Positions 1 to 14,118 are shown, counted from the stretch's first letter. The stretch is DNA of 64,000 nucleotides from Niallia circulans (GCF_003726095.1 NZ_CP026031.1:4032001-4096000); one strand, 5' to 3'. The notes: generated from the letters alone by a model not told the origin. Program-made: numbers and translations.

Positions 1-2650
<2,650 letters not shown>

Positions 2651-2765
2651 AAAATGAAAAGCGGAAACGCCTGTTTATCGGCGTTGGAGCTGGACAATAA
2701 TGATTACTCATTTCTTTCTTTTACTTCATAATCTAGTTTTGAGGGAACAACCTCAAAATTAAATA

Positions 2766-2882
<117 letters not shown>

Positions 2883-2892
2883 TGTCAAAAAG

Positions 2893-2930
2893 TTCTAAAA
2901 GCATTTAGCTTTTAGGGCTTTTTTTATTGT
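2893..2930 (+). terminator. rRNA operon terminator
   Basis: Perfect 8-bp stem CTAAAAGC (2895-2902) / GCTTTTAG (2908-2915) with a 5-base loop. GGGC and a run of seven T follow. It lies directly after 5S rRNA and is a standard intrinsic terminator. From here to about 3157 the AT-rich sequence shows no gene. Confidence 0.9.
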
Positions 2931-3157
2931 TTTTTTATCGATAAATAACTTTCTGCTAATTCCCCATACTATGCAAAAAACTCCTTCTTTTTTAATACAT
3001 TAAAAGATATACATTACATAAATTCTTAAACTTGAAAATTGCAATAAATCAGACTATAGTTAATATAATCTTTAAACATATCCTTTCCTTCCATGAAAGA
3101 ATAACGATAGCAGGTTTGGAATAACTAAAAAATGGGAAAATTAATAAAACGTCTTCC

Positions 3158-3207
3158 TTGCTAAATAATATTTTTATCGTGTATAATTATAGTCAAATAT
3201 AGTCAAA
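3158..3207 (+). promoter_or_regulatory. SigA promoter with CtsR operator for the ctsR operon
   Basis: The -35 TTGCTA (3158-3163) and -10 TATAAT (3182-3187) are 18 bases apart. The tandem heptamer AGTCAAATATAGTCAAA (3191-3207) starts 4 bases after the -10. It matches the CtsR operator (A/GGTCAAA, three-base spacer, repeated). Its position over the transcription start implies autorepression of the ctsR-mcsA-mcsB-clpC operon by CtsR, relieved on heat or protein stress. Confidence 0.9.
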
Positions 3208-3226
3208 GTCAGAAGGGGGAGGCTTG

Positions 3227-3688
3227 GTGAGAAATATTTCGGATATAATTGAGAATTACTTAAAAGAAGTATTAGAAATGAGCGAAAAATCATTAGTAGA
3301 AATAAAACGAAGTGAAATCGCTGATAAGTTTGAGTGCGTACCATCACAAATTAATTATGTAATTAATACCCGTTTTACGATAGAAAAAGGGTATGTGGTG
3401 GAAAGTAAACGTGGTGGCGGTGGTTTTATTCGAATTATGAAAGTCCAAACATATGATCATGCCCATTTAATTGACCAATTACTATCCCTTATTCAAAGTC
3501 GGATACCTCAAAATAGTGCAGAAGATTTAATTCTTCGATTAGTAGAAGAAGATGTTATCAGTAAGCGAGAAGCGAAGATAATGTTAAGCGTAATTGATCG
3601 TTCTGTATTATATTTAGAATTACCATATAGAGATGAATTAAGAGCAAGATTATTAAAGGCGATGTTAACTTCATTAAAATATAAATAA
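3227..3688 (+). CDS. ctsR: CtsR, repressor of class III heat-shock genes
   Basis: A 153-aa dimeric winged-helix repressor that binds the tandem heptamer operator seen just upstream and controls clp genes. The N-terminal HTH is followed by the glycine-rich wing RGGGG at residues 62-66. Arg62 is the residue known in a Geobacillus CtsR to be phosphorylated by McsB. The C-terminal half is the dimerisation/McsB-binding domain (SEREAK-like region, DRSVL, RDELRARLLKAML). I chose GTG at 3227 (product MRNISD). An in-frame TTG at 3224 is possible, but it lies only 1 base from the GGAGG ribosome-binding site. First gene of the ctsR-mcsA-mcsB-clpC operon. Confidence 0.95.
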   Translation: MRNISDIIENYLKEVLEMSEKSLVEIKRSEIADKFECVPSQINYVINTRFTIEKGYVVESKRGGGGFIRIMKVQTYDHAHLIDQLLSLIQSRIPQNSAEDLILRLVEEDVISKREAKIMLSVIDRSVLYLELPYRDELRARLLKAMLTSLKYK

Positions 3689-3718
3689 TATCCCTGTGTA
3701 TAAATTGAGGTGAAGATT

Positions 3719-4267
3719 ATGATGTGTTCTGAATGTAATCAAAGACCAGCTACTTTACATTTTTCTAAGAATATCAATGGCAAAATAACAGAGTTTCATC
3801 TATGTGAGCATTGTGCAAAGGAAAATGGTGATATATTTATGACGAATGGCTCATCTGGTTTATCTTTGAATAGTTTATTAGCTGGGTTATTAAATATAGA
3901 GCCAAGTTTTCAACATATCACAGAAGATACGTATAAGAGACAGCAGCCGTTACAGTGCAAAGAATGTAATATGACATTTTCTCAATTCAGGAAATTAGGT
4001 AAACTAGGTTGTCCTCATTGCTACGATACATTTAAAGACCAGCTGCTGCCATTTATAAAGCGTCTCCATGGTGGGAATATTGAGCACAAAGGAAAAATCC
4101 CAGAGCGCATTGGAGGGCATTTTCTCATTAAAAAGGAAATTGAGCAGTTGCGAATAGAGTTGAAAGAACTAATAAACAACGAAGAATTTGAAAAGGCTGC
4201 AATCATTCGAGATGAAATAAAAGATAAAGAAAAGCAGTTAACTTCTTTTACTGAGGGAGGGGAGTAA
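3719..4267 (+). CDS. mcsA: McsA, zinc-finger activator of the McsB arginine kinase
   Basis: 182 aa. Two CxxC pairs near the N terminus (C3/C6 and C29/C32) and a second cysteine cluster around residues 79-98 form the zinc-binding modules. A UVR-like helical segment at the C terminus (about residues 140-175) matches the McsA family. McsA activates McsB and takes part in CtsR and ClpC control. ATG 3719 follows the TTGAGGTGA ribosome-binding site at 3704-3712 by 6 bases. A GTG at 3710 overlaps that site and is less likely. It sits between ctsR and mcsB, one base before mcsB. Confidence 0.94.
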   Translation: MMCSECNQRPATLHFSKNINGKITEFHLCEHCAKENGDIFMTNGSSGLSLNSLLAGLLNIEPSFQHITEDTYKRQQPLQCKECNMTFSQFRKLGKLGCPHCYDTFKDQLLPFIKRLHGGNIEHKGKIPERIGGHFLIKKEIEQLRIELKELINNEEFEKAAIIRDEIKDKEKQLTSFTEGGE

Positions 4268-4268
4268 C

Positions 4269-5336
4269 GTGTCTTTAGAAAAATTTATAAGTAAAGCACG
4301 AACTTCATGGATGTGTTCCGATGGTCCCGACTCTGAAATTGTTCTTACCTCTCGAATCCGATTAGCAAGGAATATAGAGGGTGTGAAATTTCCTCTATTA
4401 TTTTCAAAAGAAGAAGCTGAGAATGTGATTCAACAGGTTGAGGGTGCAATCATAAATGAGTCCAATCAACCCTTTGGTCAATTGGAACTTCTTGCAATGA
4501 ATAATTTAAATACATTGGAAAAAAGAGTCCTTGTAGAGAAACATTTAATTAGTCCTCAGCTGGCAGAACAATCTCCTAATGGTGCAGCAATCTTATCAGA
4601 GGATGAAGAAGTAAGTATTATGATTAATGAGGAAGACCATATTCGTATTCAGTGTATAAAGCCTGGTCTTCAAATAGAAGAAGCGATTAAAGAAGCTAAT
4701 ACAATTGATGATTTATTAGAAAAAAAGGTCAATTATGCTTACCATGTAGAAATGGGATATCTGACAAGCTGTCCAACTAATATCGGAACAGGATTAAGAG
4801 CTTCTGTTATGATGCATCTACCGGGAATGGTATTAACCCAGCAAATGAACCGAATCATTCCGGCGATTCAACAGCTTGGCTTAGTAGTTAGAGGAATATA
4901 TGGAGAAGGCAGCGAAGCCCTCGGAAATATTTTTCAAATTTCTAATCAGATAACACTAGGAAGATCAGAAAAGGACATCATTGAGGAACTAAAAAGCGTT
5001 GTTACTCAATTAATTGAGCAAGAAAAAGAAGCAAGGAATGCATTAGCGCAAACCTCAAACATACAATTAGAAGATAGGGTTTTTCGTTCATACGGAATAC
5101 TGTGTAATAGTCGTATTATGGAAACAAAGGAAGCAGCTAAATGTCTATCCGATGTTCGGTTAGGAATTGATATGGGATATATAAAAAATATATCGAAAAG
5201 CATCCTTAATGAATTAATGATTCTTACCCAGCCGGGGTTTCTACAACTATATGCTGGAGAAGAGATGAATCCAAATGAACGCGATATTCGTCGTGCAGTC
5301 TTAATAAGAGAAAGATTAAAATTGGAAACTGAATAG
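4269..5336 (+). CDS. mcsB: McsB, protein-arginine kinase
   Basis: 355 aa, close to the 363 of B. subtilis McsB. It is a phosphagen-kinase-fold enzyme that phosphorylates arginines on client proteins, marking them for ClpCP and inactivating CtsR. Visible landmarks are [11 protein letters not shown] near the N terminus, the nucleotide-binding stretch [15 protein letters not shown] in the middle, and the RDIRRA phospho-arginine-binding motif close to the C terminus (RDxxRA of McsB). It starts with GTG one base after the mcsA stop codon, with GGGAGGGGAG as ribosome-binding site inside mcsA, so it is translationally coupled. Confidence 0.95.
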   Translation: MSLEKFISKARTSWMCSDGPDSEIVLTSRIRLARNIEGVKFPLLFSKEEAENVIQQVEGAIINESNQPFGQLELLAMNNLNTLEKRVLVEKHLISPQLAEQSPNGAAILSEDEEVSIMINEEDHIRIQCIKPGLQIEEAIKEANTIDDLLEKKVNYAYHVEMGYLTSCPTNIGTGLRASVMMHLPGMVLTQQMNRIIPAIQQLGLVVRGIYGEGSEALGNIFQISNQITLGRSEKDIIEELKSVVTQLIEQEKEARNALAQTSNIQLEDRVFRSYGILCNSRIMETKEAAKCLSDVRLGIDMGYIKNISKSILNELMILTQPGFLQLYAGEEMNPNERDIRRAVLIRERLKLETE

Positions 5337-5358
5337 AGATTCTAAGGAGGATGAAAGT

Positions 5359-7812
5359 ATGATGTTTGGCCGATTTACAGAAAGAGCGCAGAAAGTATTA
5401 GCACTTTCCCAGGAAGAAGCAATTCGATTAGGTCACAATAATATTGGTACAGAGCATATCTTATTAGGATTAGTCCGTGAAGGAGAAGGAATTGCTGCAA
5501 AGGCGTTACAAGCACTTGGATTAGGTGCTGAAAAAATCCAAGAGGAAGTAGAAAACTTGATTGGTCGTGGTCAAGATACAACACAAACCGTACCACATTA
5601 TACACCCAGAGCTAAAAAAGTGATCGAACTATCCATGGATGAAGCAAGAAAATTAGGTCATTCTTATGTGGGAACAGAGCATATTCTTTTAGGCTTAATT
5701 AGAGAAGGCGAAGGGGTAGCTGCTAGAGTATTAAATAATCTAGGTGTAAGCCTAAATAAAGCGCGTCAACAAGTCCTCCAGTTGCTTGGTAGTAGTGAAT
5801 CAGGAAACCATCCCGGTGGCTCTGCTGCTAGTGCTAATACACCAACGCTTGATAGCTTAGCTAGAGATTTAACTGCTATTGCAAGAGAAGGAAGCCTTGA
5901 TCCAGTTATAGGGAGAAGCAAAGAAATCCAACGTGTTATTGAAGTATTAAGCAGACGGACAAAAAATAATCCTGTATTAATAGGGGAACCTGGTGTTGGT
6001 AAAACTGCTATTGCGGAAGGTCTTGCACAACAAATTGTTCAAAATGAAGTTCCAGAAATTTTGAGAGATAAACGTGTAATGACATTAGATATGGGAACAG
6101 TTGTTGCTGGTACGAAATACCGTGGTGAATTTGAAGATCGCTTGAAAAAGGTGATGGATGAAATTCGCCAAGCTGGTAATATCATTCTCTTCATTGATGA
6201 GCTGCATACATTAATCGGTGCAGGTGGTGCAGAAGGTGCTATTGATGCATCTAATATTCTAAAGCCATCCTTAGCTAGAGGAGAGCTTCAATGTATTGGT
6301 GCCACAACACTAGATGAATATCGTAAATATATTGAAAAAGATGCAGCATTAGAAAGAAGATTCCAGCCGATCACGGTTGATGAGCCTACTAGTGATGAAT
6401 CTATTCAAATATTAAAAGGCTTAAGAGACCGTTATGAGGCGCACCATCGAGTATCAATTACAGACGATGCAATTGAAGCAGCTGTAAAATTATCTGATCG
6501 CTATATTTCAGATCGTTTCTTACCAGATAAAGCAATTGACTTAATTGACGAAGCTGGTTCTAAGGTTCGTTTAAGATCTTATACAACTCCACCTAACTTG
6601 AAAGAGTTAGAAGTCAAGTTAGAAGAAGTACGTAAAGAGAAGGATGCTTCTGTGCAAAGTCAAGAATTCGAAAAAGCTGCATCTTTACGAGATACAGAAC
6701 AAAGATTGAGAGAACAGTTAGAAGAAACGAAGAAAAATTGGAAAGAGAAGCAAGGACAAGAAAATACAGAGGTGACAGTAGAAGATATTGCAAGTGTAGT
6801 ATCTAGCTGGACTGGAATTCCTGTATCTAAGCTTGCACAAACAGAAACCGATAAATTACTGAACATGGAAAATATCCTTCATAATCGCGTGATTGGTCAA
6901 GAAGAAGCCGTTATTGCTATTTCTAAAGCTGTAAGACGCGCAAGAGCTGGCTTGAAAGATCCAAAGAGACCAATAGGTTCCTTTATTTTCCTTGGCCCTA
7001 CTGGAGTAGGGAAGACCGAACTTGCTCGGGCACTGGCAGAGTCCATGTTTGGTGATGAAGATGCCATGATCCGTATTGATATGTCTGAATATATGGAGAA
7101 GCATTCTACTTCTAGATTGGTAGGATCTCCTCCTGGTTATGTAGGATATGAAGAAGGCGGACAATTGACAGAGAAGGTTAGAAGAAAGCCATATTCTGTT
7201 GTTCTTTTAGATGAAATTGAAAAAGCGCATCCCGATGTATTTAATATTTTACTTCAAGTGCTGGAGGATGGTCGCTTAACAGATTCGAAAGGAAGAACGG
7301 TTGATTTCCGAAACACAGTGTTAATTATGACTTCCAACGTTGGAGCTTCTGCATTAAAACAAAATAAATATGTTGGTTTTAATGTGCAAGATGGAGATCA
7401 AGATTATAAAGATATGAAGGGCAAAGTAATGGAAGAGCTGAAAAGAGCATTCCGTCCAGAGTTCTTAAACCGTATCGATGAAACAATTGTTTTCCATGCA
7501 TTAGAGAAGAAGCATTTAAAAGAAATTGTTACTTTAATGGCAGATCAGTTAGTTAAACGTCTATCAGAACAGGATATTCAATTGAGTATCACAGAAGCGG
7601 CCAAAGAAAAAATTGCGGAAGAAGGCTATGATCCAGAGTATGGAGCGAGACCACTTCGTCGTGCAATACAAAAGCATATAGAAGATCGATTATCTGAAGA
7701 ACTTCTAAAGGGAACAGTATTAACTGGTCAACAAATTGAATTGGATGTCGAAAATGGTGAGTTTACTGTGAAGGTGAACGGTGCAGAGCCAGCAGTAAAC
7801 CTACAAAAATAA
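5359..7812 (+). CDS. clpC: ClpC, AAA+ unfoldase of the ClpCP protease
   Basis: 817 aa. It has a double Clp-N domain (repeated [15 protein letters not shown] / [15 protein letters not shown], residues 1-150). AAA-1 carries Walker [10 protein letters not shown] middle domain with a UVR-type coiled coil lies near residues 415-465. AAA-2 carries Walker A GPTGVGKT, and the VGF loop (NKYVGFNV) docks on ClpP. The enzyme unfolds proteins, including McsB-phosphorylated ones, for ClpP. It is the last gene of the CtsR-controlled operon, preceded by AAGGAGGATG, and a terminator follows. No key motif is missing. Confidence 0.97.
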   Translation: MMFGRFTERAQKVLALSQEEAIRLGHNNIGTEHILLGLVREGEGIAAKALQALGLGAEKIQEEVENLIGRGQDTTQTVPHYTPRAKKVIELSMDEARKLGHSYVGTEHILLGLIREGEGVAARVLNNLGVSLNKARQQVLQLLGSSESGNHPGGSAASANTPTLDSLARDLTAIAREGSLDPVIGRSKEIQRVIEVLSRRTKNNPVLIGEPGVGKTAIAEGLAQQIVQNEVPEILRDKRVMTLDMGTVVAGTKYRGEFEDRLKKVMDEIRQAGNIILFIDELHTLIGAGGAEGAIDASNILKPSLARGELQCIGATTLDEYRKYIEKDAALERRFQPITVDEPTSDESIQILKGLRDRYEAHHRVSITDDAIEAAVKLSDRYISDRFLPDKAIDLIDEAGSKVRLRSYTTPPNLKELEVKLEEVRKEKDASVQSQEFEKAASLRDTEQRLREQLEETKKNWKEKQGQENTEVTVEDIASVVSSWTGIPVSKLAQTETDKLLNMENILHNRVIGQEEAVIAISKAVRRARAGLKDPKRPIGSFIFLGPTGVGKTELARALAESMFGDEDAMIRIDMSEYMEKHSTSRLVGSPPGYVGYEEGGQLTEKVRRKPYSVVLLDEIEKAHPDVFNILLQVLEDGRLTDSKGRTVDFRNTVLIMTSNVGASALKQNKYVGFNVQDGDQDYKDMKGKVMEELKRAFRPEFLNRIDETIVFHALEKKHLKEIVTLMADQLVKRLSEQDIQLSITEAAKEKIAEEGYDPEYGARPLRRAIQKHIEDRLSEELLKGTVLTGQQIELDVENGEFTVKVNGAEPAVNLQK

Positions 7813-7828
7813 TACCTAGAACATTTAT

Positions 7829-7870
7829 AAGGTGACACACGTATTACAGCTTTACGTGTGTCCTTTCTTT
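7829..7870 (+). terminator. Terminator after clpC
   Basis: A 10-bp perfect stem GACACACGTA (7834-7843) / TACGTGTGTC (7853-7862), loop 9 bases, followed by CTTTCTTTATTT. It separates the ctsR operon from radA. No clear promoter is visible between it and radA, so some readthrough is likely. Confidence 0.75.
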
Positions 7871-7951
7871 ATTTAAGATAAAAATAGAAAAAAATTAATA
7901 TCTATTATTTGGGTTGGAGATGTTAGTAATAAAAGGGGAAGGAGGCTGAAT

Positions 7952-9331
7952 ATGGCCAAAAGAAAAACAAAATTTCTTTGCCAGGAATGTGGATATGAAT
8001 CAGCAAAATGGATGGGGAAATGTCCTGGTTGTGGAAATTGGAATACAATGGTGGAAGAAGTAGAGAAGAGTGCTGTTCAAAGAAAAGGTGCGTTTGCTCA
8101 TTCTGCAACCACTACTGTTGCTGCAAAGCCTATTCCTATAACAAGCATTGAAACGGTTAATGAGCCCAGAATATATACCGACTTAATGGAGTTAAACCGT
8201 GTTCTTGGTGGAGGAGTTGTGCGTGGTTCTCTTGTATTAATAGGTGGAGATCCCGGAATTGGTAAATCAACGCTTCTTTTACAAGTATCCTCGCAGTTAG
8301 CACATAAGAAACATTCTGTCTTATATGTTTCAGGAGAAGAATCGCAAAAGCAAACAAAGTTAAGAGCAGACAGATTGGGGGTAGTTTCTGATCATTTGCT
8401 CGTCTATTCAGAAACCAATCTAGAGGAAATAAGTAGAACCATTGAAAATACGAATGTGGAATTTGTGGTTATTGATTCGATTCAGACCATCTATCATCCG
8501 GAGGTCACCTCTGCTCCAGGAAGTGTTTCTCAAGTTAGAGAATGTACAGCAGAATTAATGCGGATAGGAAAAACCAAAGGAATAGCAATCTTCATTGTAG
8601 GACATGTCACAAAGGAAGGATCGATTGCAGGACCAAGATTACTGGAGCATATGGTTGATACTGTATTGTATTTTGAAGGAGAAAGACATCATACATATCG
8701 TATTTTACGCGCTGTAAAGAACCGTTTTGGCTCTACTAATGAGATGGGTATTTTTGAGATGAAGGAATTTGGACTGGAAGAGGTAGAGAATCCCTCTGAA
8801 ATTTTCTTAGAAGAGCGATCACAGGGTGCCGCTGGCTCCACTGTTGTAGCATCAATGGAAGGAACAAGACCGGTTCTGGTTGAAATCCAAGCATTGATTT
8901 CACCGACTAGTTTTGGGAATCCACGAAGGATGGCAACGGGCATAGATCATAATAGAGTGCCGTTGTTAATGGCGGTATTAGAAAAAAGAGTTGGAATGTT
9001 ACTCCAGAATCAGGATGCCTATTTAAAAGTAGCTGGTGGTGTAAAACTTGACGAGCCTGCTATAGATTTGGCGATCGCTGTAAGCATTGCCTCGAGTTTT
9101 AGAGATAAACCAACAAGAGCAACTGACTGTATTATTGGGGAAGTTGGCTTAACTGGAGAAGTTAGAAGAGTATCCCGTATTGAGCAAAGGGTGCAGGAGG
9201 CTGCTAAATTAGGTTTTGAGCGTGTTATTATTCCAGCTAATAATTTAAGTGGTTTGAAGGCTCCAAAAGGCTTAGAGGTCGTTGGCGTTCATACGGTTGC
9301 GGATGCTTTAAAAGCGGCTTTAAGCGATTAG
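7952..9331 (+). CDS. radA: RadA/Sms, DNA repair ATPase
   Basis: 459 aa, the length of Bacillus RadA. An N-terminal zinc finger has C10, C13, C24 and C27. The RecA-like core has Walker [11 protein letters not shown] and the RadA-specific KNRFG motif. The C-terminal domain resembles Lon protease ([25 protein letters not shown]) without serving as a protease. It acts in homologous recombination and branch migration. The ribosome-binding site GGAAGGAGG lies 7 bases before ATG. In most Bacillus genomes the next gene is disA; here it is yacL. Confidence 0.96.
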   Translation: MAKRKTKFLCQECGYESAKWMGKCPGCGNWNTMVEEVEKSAVQRKGAFAHSATTTVAAKPIPITSIETVNEPRIYTDLMELNRVLGGGVVRGSLVLIGGDPGIGKSTLLLQVSSQLAHKKHSVLYVSGEESQKQTKLRADRLGVVSDHLLVYSETNLEEISRTIENTNVEFVVIDSIQTIYHPEVTSAPGSVSQVRECTAELMRIGKTKGIAIFIVGHVTKEGSIAGPRLLEHMVDTVLYFEGERHHTYRILRAVKNRFGSTNEMGIFEMKEFGLEEVENPSEIFLEERSQGAAGSTVVASMEGTRPVLVEIQALISPTSFGNPRRMATGIDHNRVPLLMAVLEKRVGMLLQNQDAYLKVAGGVKLDEPAIDLAIAVSIASSFRDKPTRATDCIIGEVGLTGEVRRVSRIEQRVQEAAKLGFERVIIPANNLSGLKAPKGLEVVGVHTVADALKAALSD

Positions 9332-9701
9332 TTTTTCGAAAAAATACATTGATGTGAATTTTTAGTTGTGTTAAAATGTAATATTTAATTATTTGACTTG
9401 CGTTTATTTTTAATGCTAATCTAGTTTTATAAATTAAATAGGTATTTATCTCTTTGTCTGTGTTATATTTCCATTTTTGTAAGGGTTTAAGGGTTTTTCT
9501 GAGCTATTATAAATGTTTCTATTAAATATAAATAGTTGGTCATTATTTCCCGAGCAATGGAAAAGGGCATTTTTAACATTAGTATATGACATAGTCATCA
9601 TATCTATAAAAATAACTTTTTCATTACAAATAAAAAATTCCTGTAATATTAGGTTTCAAAACTGGGAATTTGTTTATAATGTGAAAGAGGAGGTGGAAGT
9701 A
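9332..9701 (+). other. 370-base AT-rich gap at the expected disA site
   Basis: No coding sequence is recognised; an open frame runs through the second half but has no ribosome-binding site until the yacL start. The gap may carry promoters for the yacL operon. TTGACT at about 9393 lies 18 bases before TAATCT. A TATAAT at 9675-9680 has only a weak upstream hexamer (GTTTCA). No fragment of a DisA (DAC domain, DGA and RHR motifs) is visible. Confidence 0.5.
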
Positions 9702-10775
9702 TTGTTAAAACGCATTGTTCAAGTTTGTTTTTTAATTATTGGAGGAACAATCGGGTTTTTATTTATTCCTGATTTATTCTCAGTAATGTCTATCGATCAT
9801 GATCTTATTAATAACGCATATGTGTCTGCAATACTTGGTGCCATTATTTTTTATCTTATTACTTTTTGGGCGATTGATTATATTGTTAACTTTATTAAGT
9901 TTTTAGAAGAATCAATTGTAAAGGCTCCGATTACGGATATAATTTTCGGTAGTCTTGGAATAGGATTTGGGTTAACTTTAGCCTTTTTAGTAGGCTATGC
10001 ATTAACGTCTGTTCCTGTGCTTAATACTGTCGCTCCAATCCTTTTATCATTACTTTTTGGGTATTTAGGCTTTCAAGTTGGGTTTAAAAAGAGAGATGAG
10101 CTATTAACACTCTTCACAGCTAGAAAGAAGAAGGTAGTGGAAGAGGAACCCACAAAAGTTGAGAAAAGTAATTTAAAAATATTGGATACTAGTGTTATTA
10201 TTGATGGAAGAATAGCTGATATTTGTCAAACGGGCTTCCTGGAGGGCACAATTGTTATTCCGCAATTTGTGCTGGGAGAACTTCAGCATATAGCAGATTC
10301 ATCCGATGCGCTAAAACGTAATCGTGGACGAAGAGGGCTAGATATTCTAAATCGAATTCAAAAGGAATTAGCGATTAAAGTGGAAATTTACGAAGGTGAT
10401 TTTGAAGATATCACTGAAGTAGATAGTAAACTAGTCAAATTAGCTAAATTAACAAATGGTGTTGTTGTAACAAATGATTTTAATTTAAATAAAGTTTGTG
10501 AACTGCAGAAGGTTGCTGTTCTCAATATTAATGATTTGGCAAATGCAGTAAAGCCAGTAGTTCTTCCAGGGGAAGAGATGAAAATACAAATTATTAAAGA
10601 TGGAAAAGAACATAATCAAGGTGTTGCCTATCTAGATGATGGCACGATGATTGTAGTAGAAGAAGGTCGCAATTATATTGGAAAACATATAGATGTTCTT
10701 GTAACGAGTGTATTGCAAACATCTGCAGGTCGAATGATCTTTGCAAAACCAAAATTATTAGAAAAAGCATTGTAA
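9702..10775 (+). CDS. yacL: YacL-type integral membrane protein with PIN and TRAM domains
   Basis: 357 aa. About four N-terminal membrane segments (residues 1-110) precede a PIN-fold nuclease domain, beginning [17 protein letters not shown] and holding further acidic positions such as the TNDFNLNK region. A C-terminal TRAM domain (residues about 290-345) follows. The family is of unknown precise role; a membrane-tethered RNase or RNA-binding function is inferred from the domains. I chose TTG at 9702 because AGAGGAGGTGG ends 4-6 bases before it and the product then starts MLKRIVQ like its homologues. An upstream extension of 63 codons is open but looks non-coding. Confidence 0.9.
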   Translation: MLKRIVQVCFLIIGGTIGFLFIPDLFSVMSIDHDLINNAYVSAILGAIIFYLITFWAIDYIVNFIKFLEESIVKAPITDIIFGSLGIGFGLTLAFLVGYALTSVPVLNTVAPILLSLLFGYLGFQVGFKKRDELLTLFTARKKKVVEEEPTKVEKSNLKILDTSVIIDGRIADICQTGFLEGTIVIPQFVLGELQHIADSSDALKRNRGRRGLDILNRIQKELAIKVEIYEGDFEDITEVDSKLVKLAKLTNGVVVTNDFNLNKVCELQKVAVLNINDLANAVKPVVLPGEEMKIQIIKDGKEHNQGVAYLDDGTMIVVEEGRNYIGKHIDVLVTSVLQTSAGRMIFAKPKLLEKAL

Positions 10776-10792
10776 GAATAGGGGTTAGTTAT

Positions 10793-11494
10793 ATGACTTA
10801 TGAAGTCATTATTCCGGCAGCAGGACAAGGGAAACGAATGGGACTAGGAAAAAACAAATTATTTCTTGAGCTAGACAGTTTACCAGTATTTATTCATACC
10901 TTAATTGTTTTCGAAAATGATCCAAACTGTAATGGAATTTGGTTGGTAGTTAGTTCAGATGATAAAAAAGAAATGAATGAACTAGTAAAAAAATATGCAA
11001 TTACAAAGGTTATTGCTCTTATTGAGGGTGGTACAGAAAGACAGCATAGTGTTTACCATGCAGTAAAGGAAATATCGGATGATACAATTGTTCTTGTTCA
11101 TGATGCGGCGAGACCTTTTATTCAAACAGAGCAAATAGCTAGATTAACAAAGGTTGCAGTAGAAAGCGGCGCAGCTGTTTTAGCAGTACCAATTAAAGAT
11201 ACGATCAAAAAAGTTGATGGTGATTTGGTAGTGGAAACAGTTGAGCGTTCAAGCTTGTGGGCGATTCAGACCCCACAAGCTTTTCGCGTTTCTATTTTAA
11301 AAGAAGCACATGAAAAGGCGATTCTCGATACATATATAGGTACAGATGATGCTAGTTTGGTGGAGCGATTAGGACAAGCTGTTCAAATCGTAGAAGGAAA
11401 CTATGACAATATTAAATTAACGACACCAGAAGATTTATACTTTGCCGAAGCAATTGTGGCAAAGCGAAAAGAAAATATAGCAGAAAGTAAATAG
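10793..11494 (+). CDS. ispD: IspD, 2-C-methyl-D-erythritol 4-phosphate cytidylyltransferase
   Basis: 233 aa. The nucleotidyl-transferase signature PAAGQGKRMG is at residues 8-17, VHDAARPF in the middle, and TPQAF plus the TDDASLVE stretch in the C-terminal half. IspD joins CTP and MEP in the non-mevalonate isoprenoid pathway. The start overlaps no other gene and lies 17 bases after yacL. It is followed by ispF, the enzyme two steps later, as usual in Bacillus. Confidence 0.95.
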   Translation: MTYEVIIPAAGQGKRMGLGKNKLFLELDSLPVFIHTLIVFENDPNCNGIWLVVSSDDKKEMNELVKKYAITKVIALIEGGTERQHSVYHAVKEISDDTIVLVHDAARPFIQTEQIARLTKVAVESGAAVLAVPIKDTIKKVDGDLVVETVERSSLWAIQTPQAFRVSILKEAHEKAILDTYIGTDDASLVERLGQAVQIVEGNYDNIKLTTPEDLYFAEAIVAKRKENIAESK

Positions 11495-11545
11495 ATGAGC
11501 TTTGAGAAGTTTTAATACAAGCAAAATAGAATGGAGGAGTTATAG

Positions 11546-12028
11546 ATGTTTCGCATAGGCCAAGGGTTTGATGTTCATCAATTAGTAAGCGGAAGGCCCC
11601 TGATTATCGGAGGGATAGAGATACCATATGAAAAGGGTCTACTAGGACACTCTGATGCAGATGTTTTACTACATACGATTGCTGACGCTTGTTTAGGTGC
11701 TATTGGTGAAGGGGATATCGGAAAACATTTTCCTGATACAGATGAAGCCTTTAAAGATGCTGATTCTGCAAAATTATTGCAGCATGTATGGCAAATAGTA
11801 AAGGAAAAGGGTTATGAATTAGTGAATGCTGATTGTACGATAATGGCTCAACAGCCGAAAATGGCGCCACATATTCAAGCAATGCAAGCGAGAATTGCAG
11901 AATTGCTGGAGACAGAACAAGATAATATTAATGTGAAAGCAACAACCACAGAGAAATTGGGATTTACCGGAAGAGGGGAAGGGATTGCTTCCCAAGCAGT
12001 TGTATTGCTCCAAAAAAGAAATGTATAA
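11546..12028 (+). CDS. ispF: IspF, 2-C-methyl-D-erythritol 2,4-cyclodiphosphate synthase
   Basis: 160 aa, the family length. The metal-binding D9-V-H11 pair lies in [19 protein letters not shown], the [11 protein letters not shown] loop and the C-terminal [17 protein letters not shown] signature are all present. The enzyme is a trimer that cyclises CDP-ME 2-phosphate in the MEP pathway. ATGGAGGAG precedes the ATG by 7 bases. It pairs functionally with the preceding ispD. Confidence 0.95.
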   Translation: MFRIGQGFDVHQLVSGRPLIIGGIEIPYEKGLLGHSDADVLLHTIADACLGAIGEGDIGKHFPDTDEAFKDADSAKLLQHVWQIVKEKGYELVNADCTIMAQQPKMAPHIQAMQARIAELLETEQDNINVKATTTEKLGFTGRGEGIASQAVVLLQKRNV

Positions 12029-12124
12029 TTGATAACCAATTATAGAGGCGAACACCTTTTAAAGGAAAAAGCAAAGTGATAGAATAGATTAGAAAAAAGC
12101 GTAAGTAATCAAGGAGGCACAAGC

Positions 12125-13582
12125 ATGTCTAACGAAATTCGTGTTCGTTATGCTCCAAGTCCAACAGGGCATTTGCATATAGGGAATGCGCGTACAGCGT
12201 TATTTAATTATTTATTTGCACGTAGTCAAGGCGGGAAATTTATTATTCGTATTGAAGATACGGACAAAAAAAGGAATATTGAGGGTGGAGAAGAAAGCCA
12301 ATTAAAATATTTAAAATGGCTTGGAATGGATTGGGATGAAAGTACGGATGTTGGTGGAGAATATGGTCCGTATCGTCAATCTGAAAGAAATGACATCTAT
12401 AAGAAGTACTACACAGAATTGCTGGAAAAGGGACTTGCTTATAAGTGTTACTGTACAGAAGAGGAAATTGAAGCAGAAAGAGAAGACCAAGTAAGTAGAG
12501 GGGAAACACCTAAGTACTCTGGCAAATGTCGTCATTTAACAAAGGAACAGCAAGCGGCATTAGAAGCGGAAGGAAGACAGCCGAGTATTCGAATTCGTGT
12601 TCCTGAAAATGTTGTATATGAATTTAATGATATGGTAAAAGGGGACGTTTCGTTCGAATCAGCAACAATTGGCGATTATGTTATTGTGAAAAAGGATGGT
12701 ACTCCAACCTATAATTTTGCAGTAGCAATTGATGATCATTTGATGGATATCACACATGTATTGCGTGGAGATGATCATATTACCAATACACCAAAACAAT
12801 TAATGATCTATGATGCACTAGGTTGGGACAGACCTATCTTTGGACATATGACTTTAATCGTTAATGAAAGCAGAAAGAAATTGAGTAAGCGGGATGAATC
12901 CATTATTCAATTTATTGAGCAATATGAAGAATTAGGCTATTTACCTGAAGCATTGTTCAATTTCATTGCTTTATTAGGGTGGTCTCCAGAGGGAGAAGAG
13001 GAATTATTCACTATAGAAGAATTTATTCGCATCTTTGATCCAGCAAGATTGTCTAAGTCTCCTGCGTTATTTGATCAAAATAAATTAGCGTGGATGAATA
13101 ATCAATATATCAAAAAGGCAGATTTAGAAACGGTTGTTCGTCTAGCTGTTCCTCATTTAGAGAAAGCAGGCTTAGTAAGTGAAAATCGCTCAGCTGATGA
13201 AGAGGCATGGGTAAATAATCTGGTTGGTTTATATCAAGAGCAAATGAGCTGCGGAGCTGATATTGTAAACTTATCTACGTTATTCTTCAGTGATGAAGTC
13301 CAATATGATGAAGAGGCAAAAGAGGTTTTAGCTGGTGAACATGTTCCGACTGTAGTCCAAGCATTTAAAGAAGCATTAGCTGAAATGCCAGAGTGGAGTG
13401 CCGAGCAAATTAAAGCCGCTATTAAAGTGGTTCAAAAAGCTACTGGTCAAAAGGGCAAAAACTTATTTATGCCGATTCGCGTGGCTACAACAGGTCAAAC
13501 ACATGGTCCTGATTTACCAAAGGCGATCGAACTATTAGGTAAAGAAAAAATTGATGCGCGATTAACAGCATTAATTAGTTAA
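12125..13582 (+). CDS. gltX: Glutamyl-tRNA synthetase
   Basis: 485 aa class I synthetase. The HIGH-type motif is [11 protein letters not shown] near residues 10-20 and the KMSKS-type motif is KKLSKRD. A CYCTEEE zinc-region remnant lies near residue 108. In Bacillus this enzyme is non-discriminating and also charges tRNA-Gln for later amidation; whether that holds here is inferred from the family. It is preceded by AAGGAGGC and followed by the cysteine T-box, so cysE-cysS can be expressed separately or by readthrough. Confidence 0.96.
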   Translation: MSNEIRVRYAPSPTGHLHIGNARTALFNYLFARSQGGKFIIRIEDTDKKRNIEGGEESQLKYLKWLGMDWDESTDVGGEYGPYRQSERNDIYKKYYTELLEKGLAYKCYCTEEEIEAEREDQVSRGETPKYSGKCRHLTKEQQAALEAEGRQPSIRIRVPENVVYEFNDMVKGDVSFESATIGDYVIVKKDGTPTYNFAVAIDDHLMDITHVLRGDDHITNTPKQLMIYDALGWDRPIFGHMTLIVNESRKKLSKRDESIIQFIEQYEELGYLPEALFNFIALLGWSPEGEEELFTIEEFIRIFDPARLSKSPALFDQNKLAWMNNQYIKKADLETVVRLAVPHLEKAGLVSENRSADEEAWVNNLVGLYQEQMSCGADIVNLSTLFFSDEVQYDEEAKEVLAGEHVPTVVQAFKEALAEMPEWSAEQIKAAIKVVQKATGQKGKNLFMPIRVATTGQTHGPDLPKAIELLGKEKIDARLTALIS

Positions 13583-13649
13583 CATTTTGGAGAAAATATA
13601 ATATAGTAGTAGGAAAGCTATATAGAAAAAACGAAGATGAGGAAAAGTA

Positions 13650-13884
13650 AAAAAGGAGAAGCTTATTAGAGAGAATCATCACCCGGCTGAAAGTGATTCA
13701 AGTAACCTCTTTTTTGAAGTGCGCCTCAGAGTCCTGTATCGAAAAAGAATTTATTTAGTAGATAGAGGCGGAACCTATCCGTTAACAGGGATGAGTGGAG
13801 ATTATTGCTTAAAAGCAGTAATCTAAACAGAGTGGAACCGCGCCTAAATAAGCGTCTCTGTCTTTTAGACAGAGACGCTTTTTA
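13650..13884 (+). promoter_or_regulatory. T-box riboswitch (tRNA-Cys) controlling cysE-cysS
   Basis: Stem I has AGAGAG and GCTGAAAG landmarks (13669-13695), followed by GAAGTGC with the likely specifier codon TGC (Cys) at 13720-13722. The antiterminator T-box AGAGTGGAACCGCG lies at 13829-13842. The terminator is a 13-bp perfect stem AGCGTCTCTGTCT (13851-13863) / AGACAGAGACGCT (13867-13879) and T-run. A TATAAT at 13597-13602 may be the promoter -10. Uncharged tRNA-Cys would stabilise the antiterminator and allow expression. The specifier assignment is inferred from position and from the downstream genes. Confidence 0.92.
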
Positions 13885-14118
13885 TATGGATAAAAAGCTT
13901 CAGTGGCATCAAGGAAAGAGAATGTAATAGTTTTACTTTTTTAGTGGGAGTTATGGGATTGAAATGAAGTAGTAAAAAATAGGGATTAAAATGGTTTTCT
14001 TGTATATAAGATATATAGACGTTTAAAGGGAAACAATGGTAAAGGAAATGACATCTTTTACGAGAGTGATGATTGCTAGATAGCTGCATTATAGTTGCAA
14101 AACAGGGGGGAGATTTGT

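Noticed and set aside
9513..9701. N-terminal 63-codon extension of YacL
   Set aside because: It has no ribosome-binding site, an AT-rich composition and no family similarity; a good site precedes TTG 9702.
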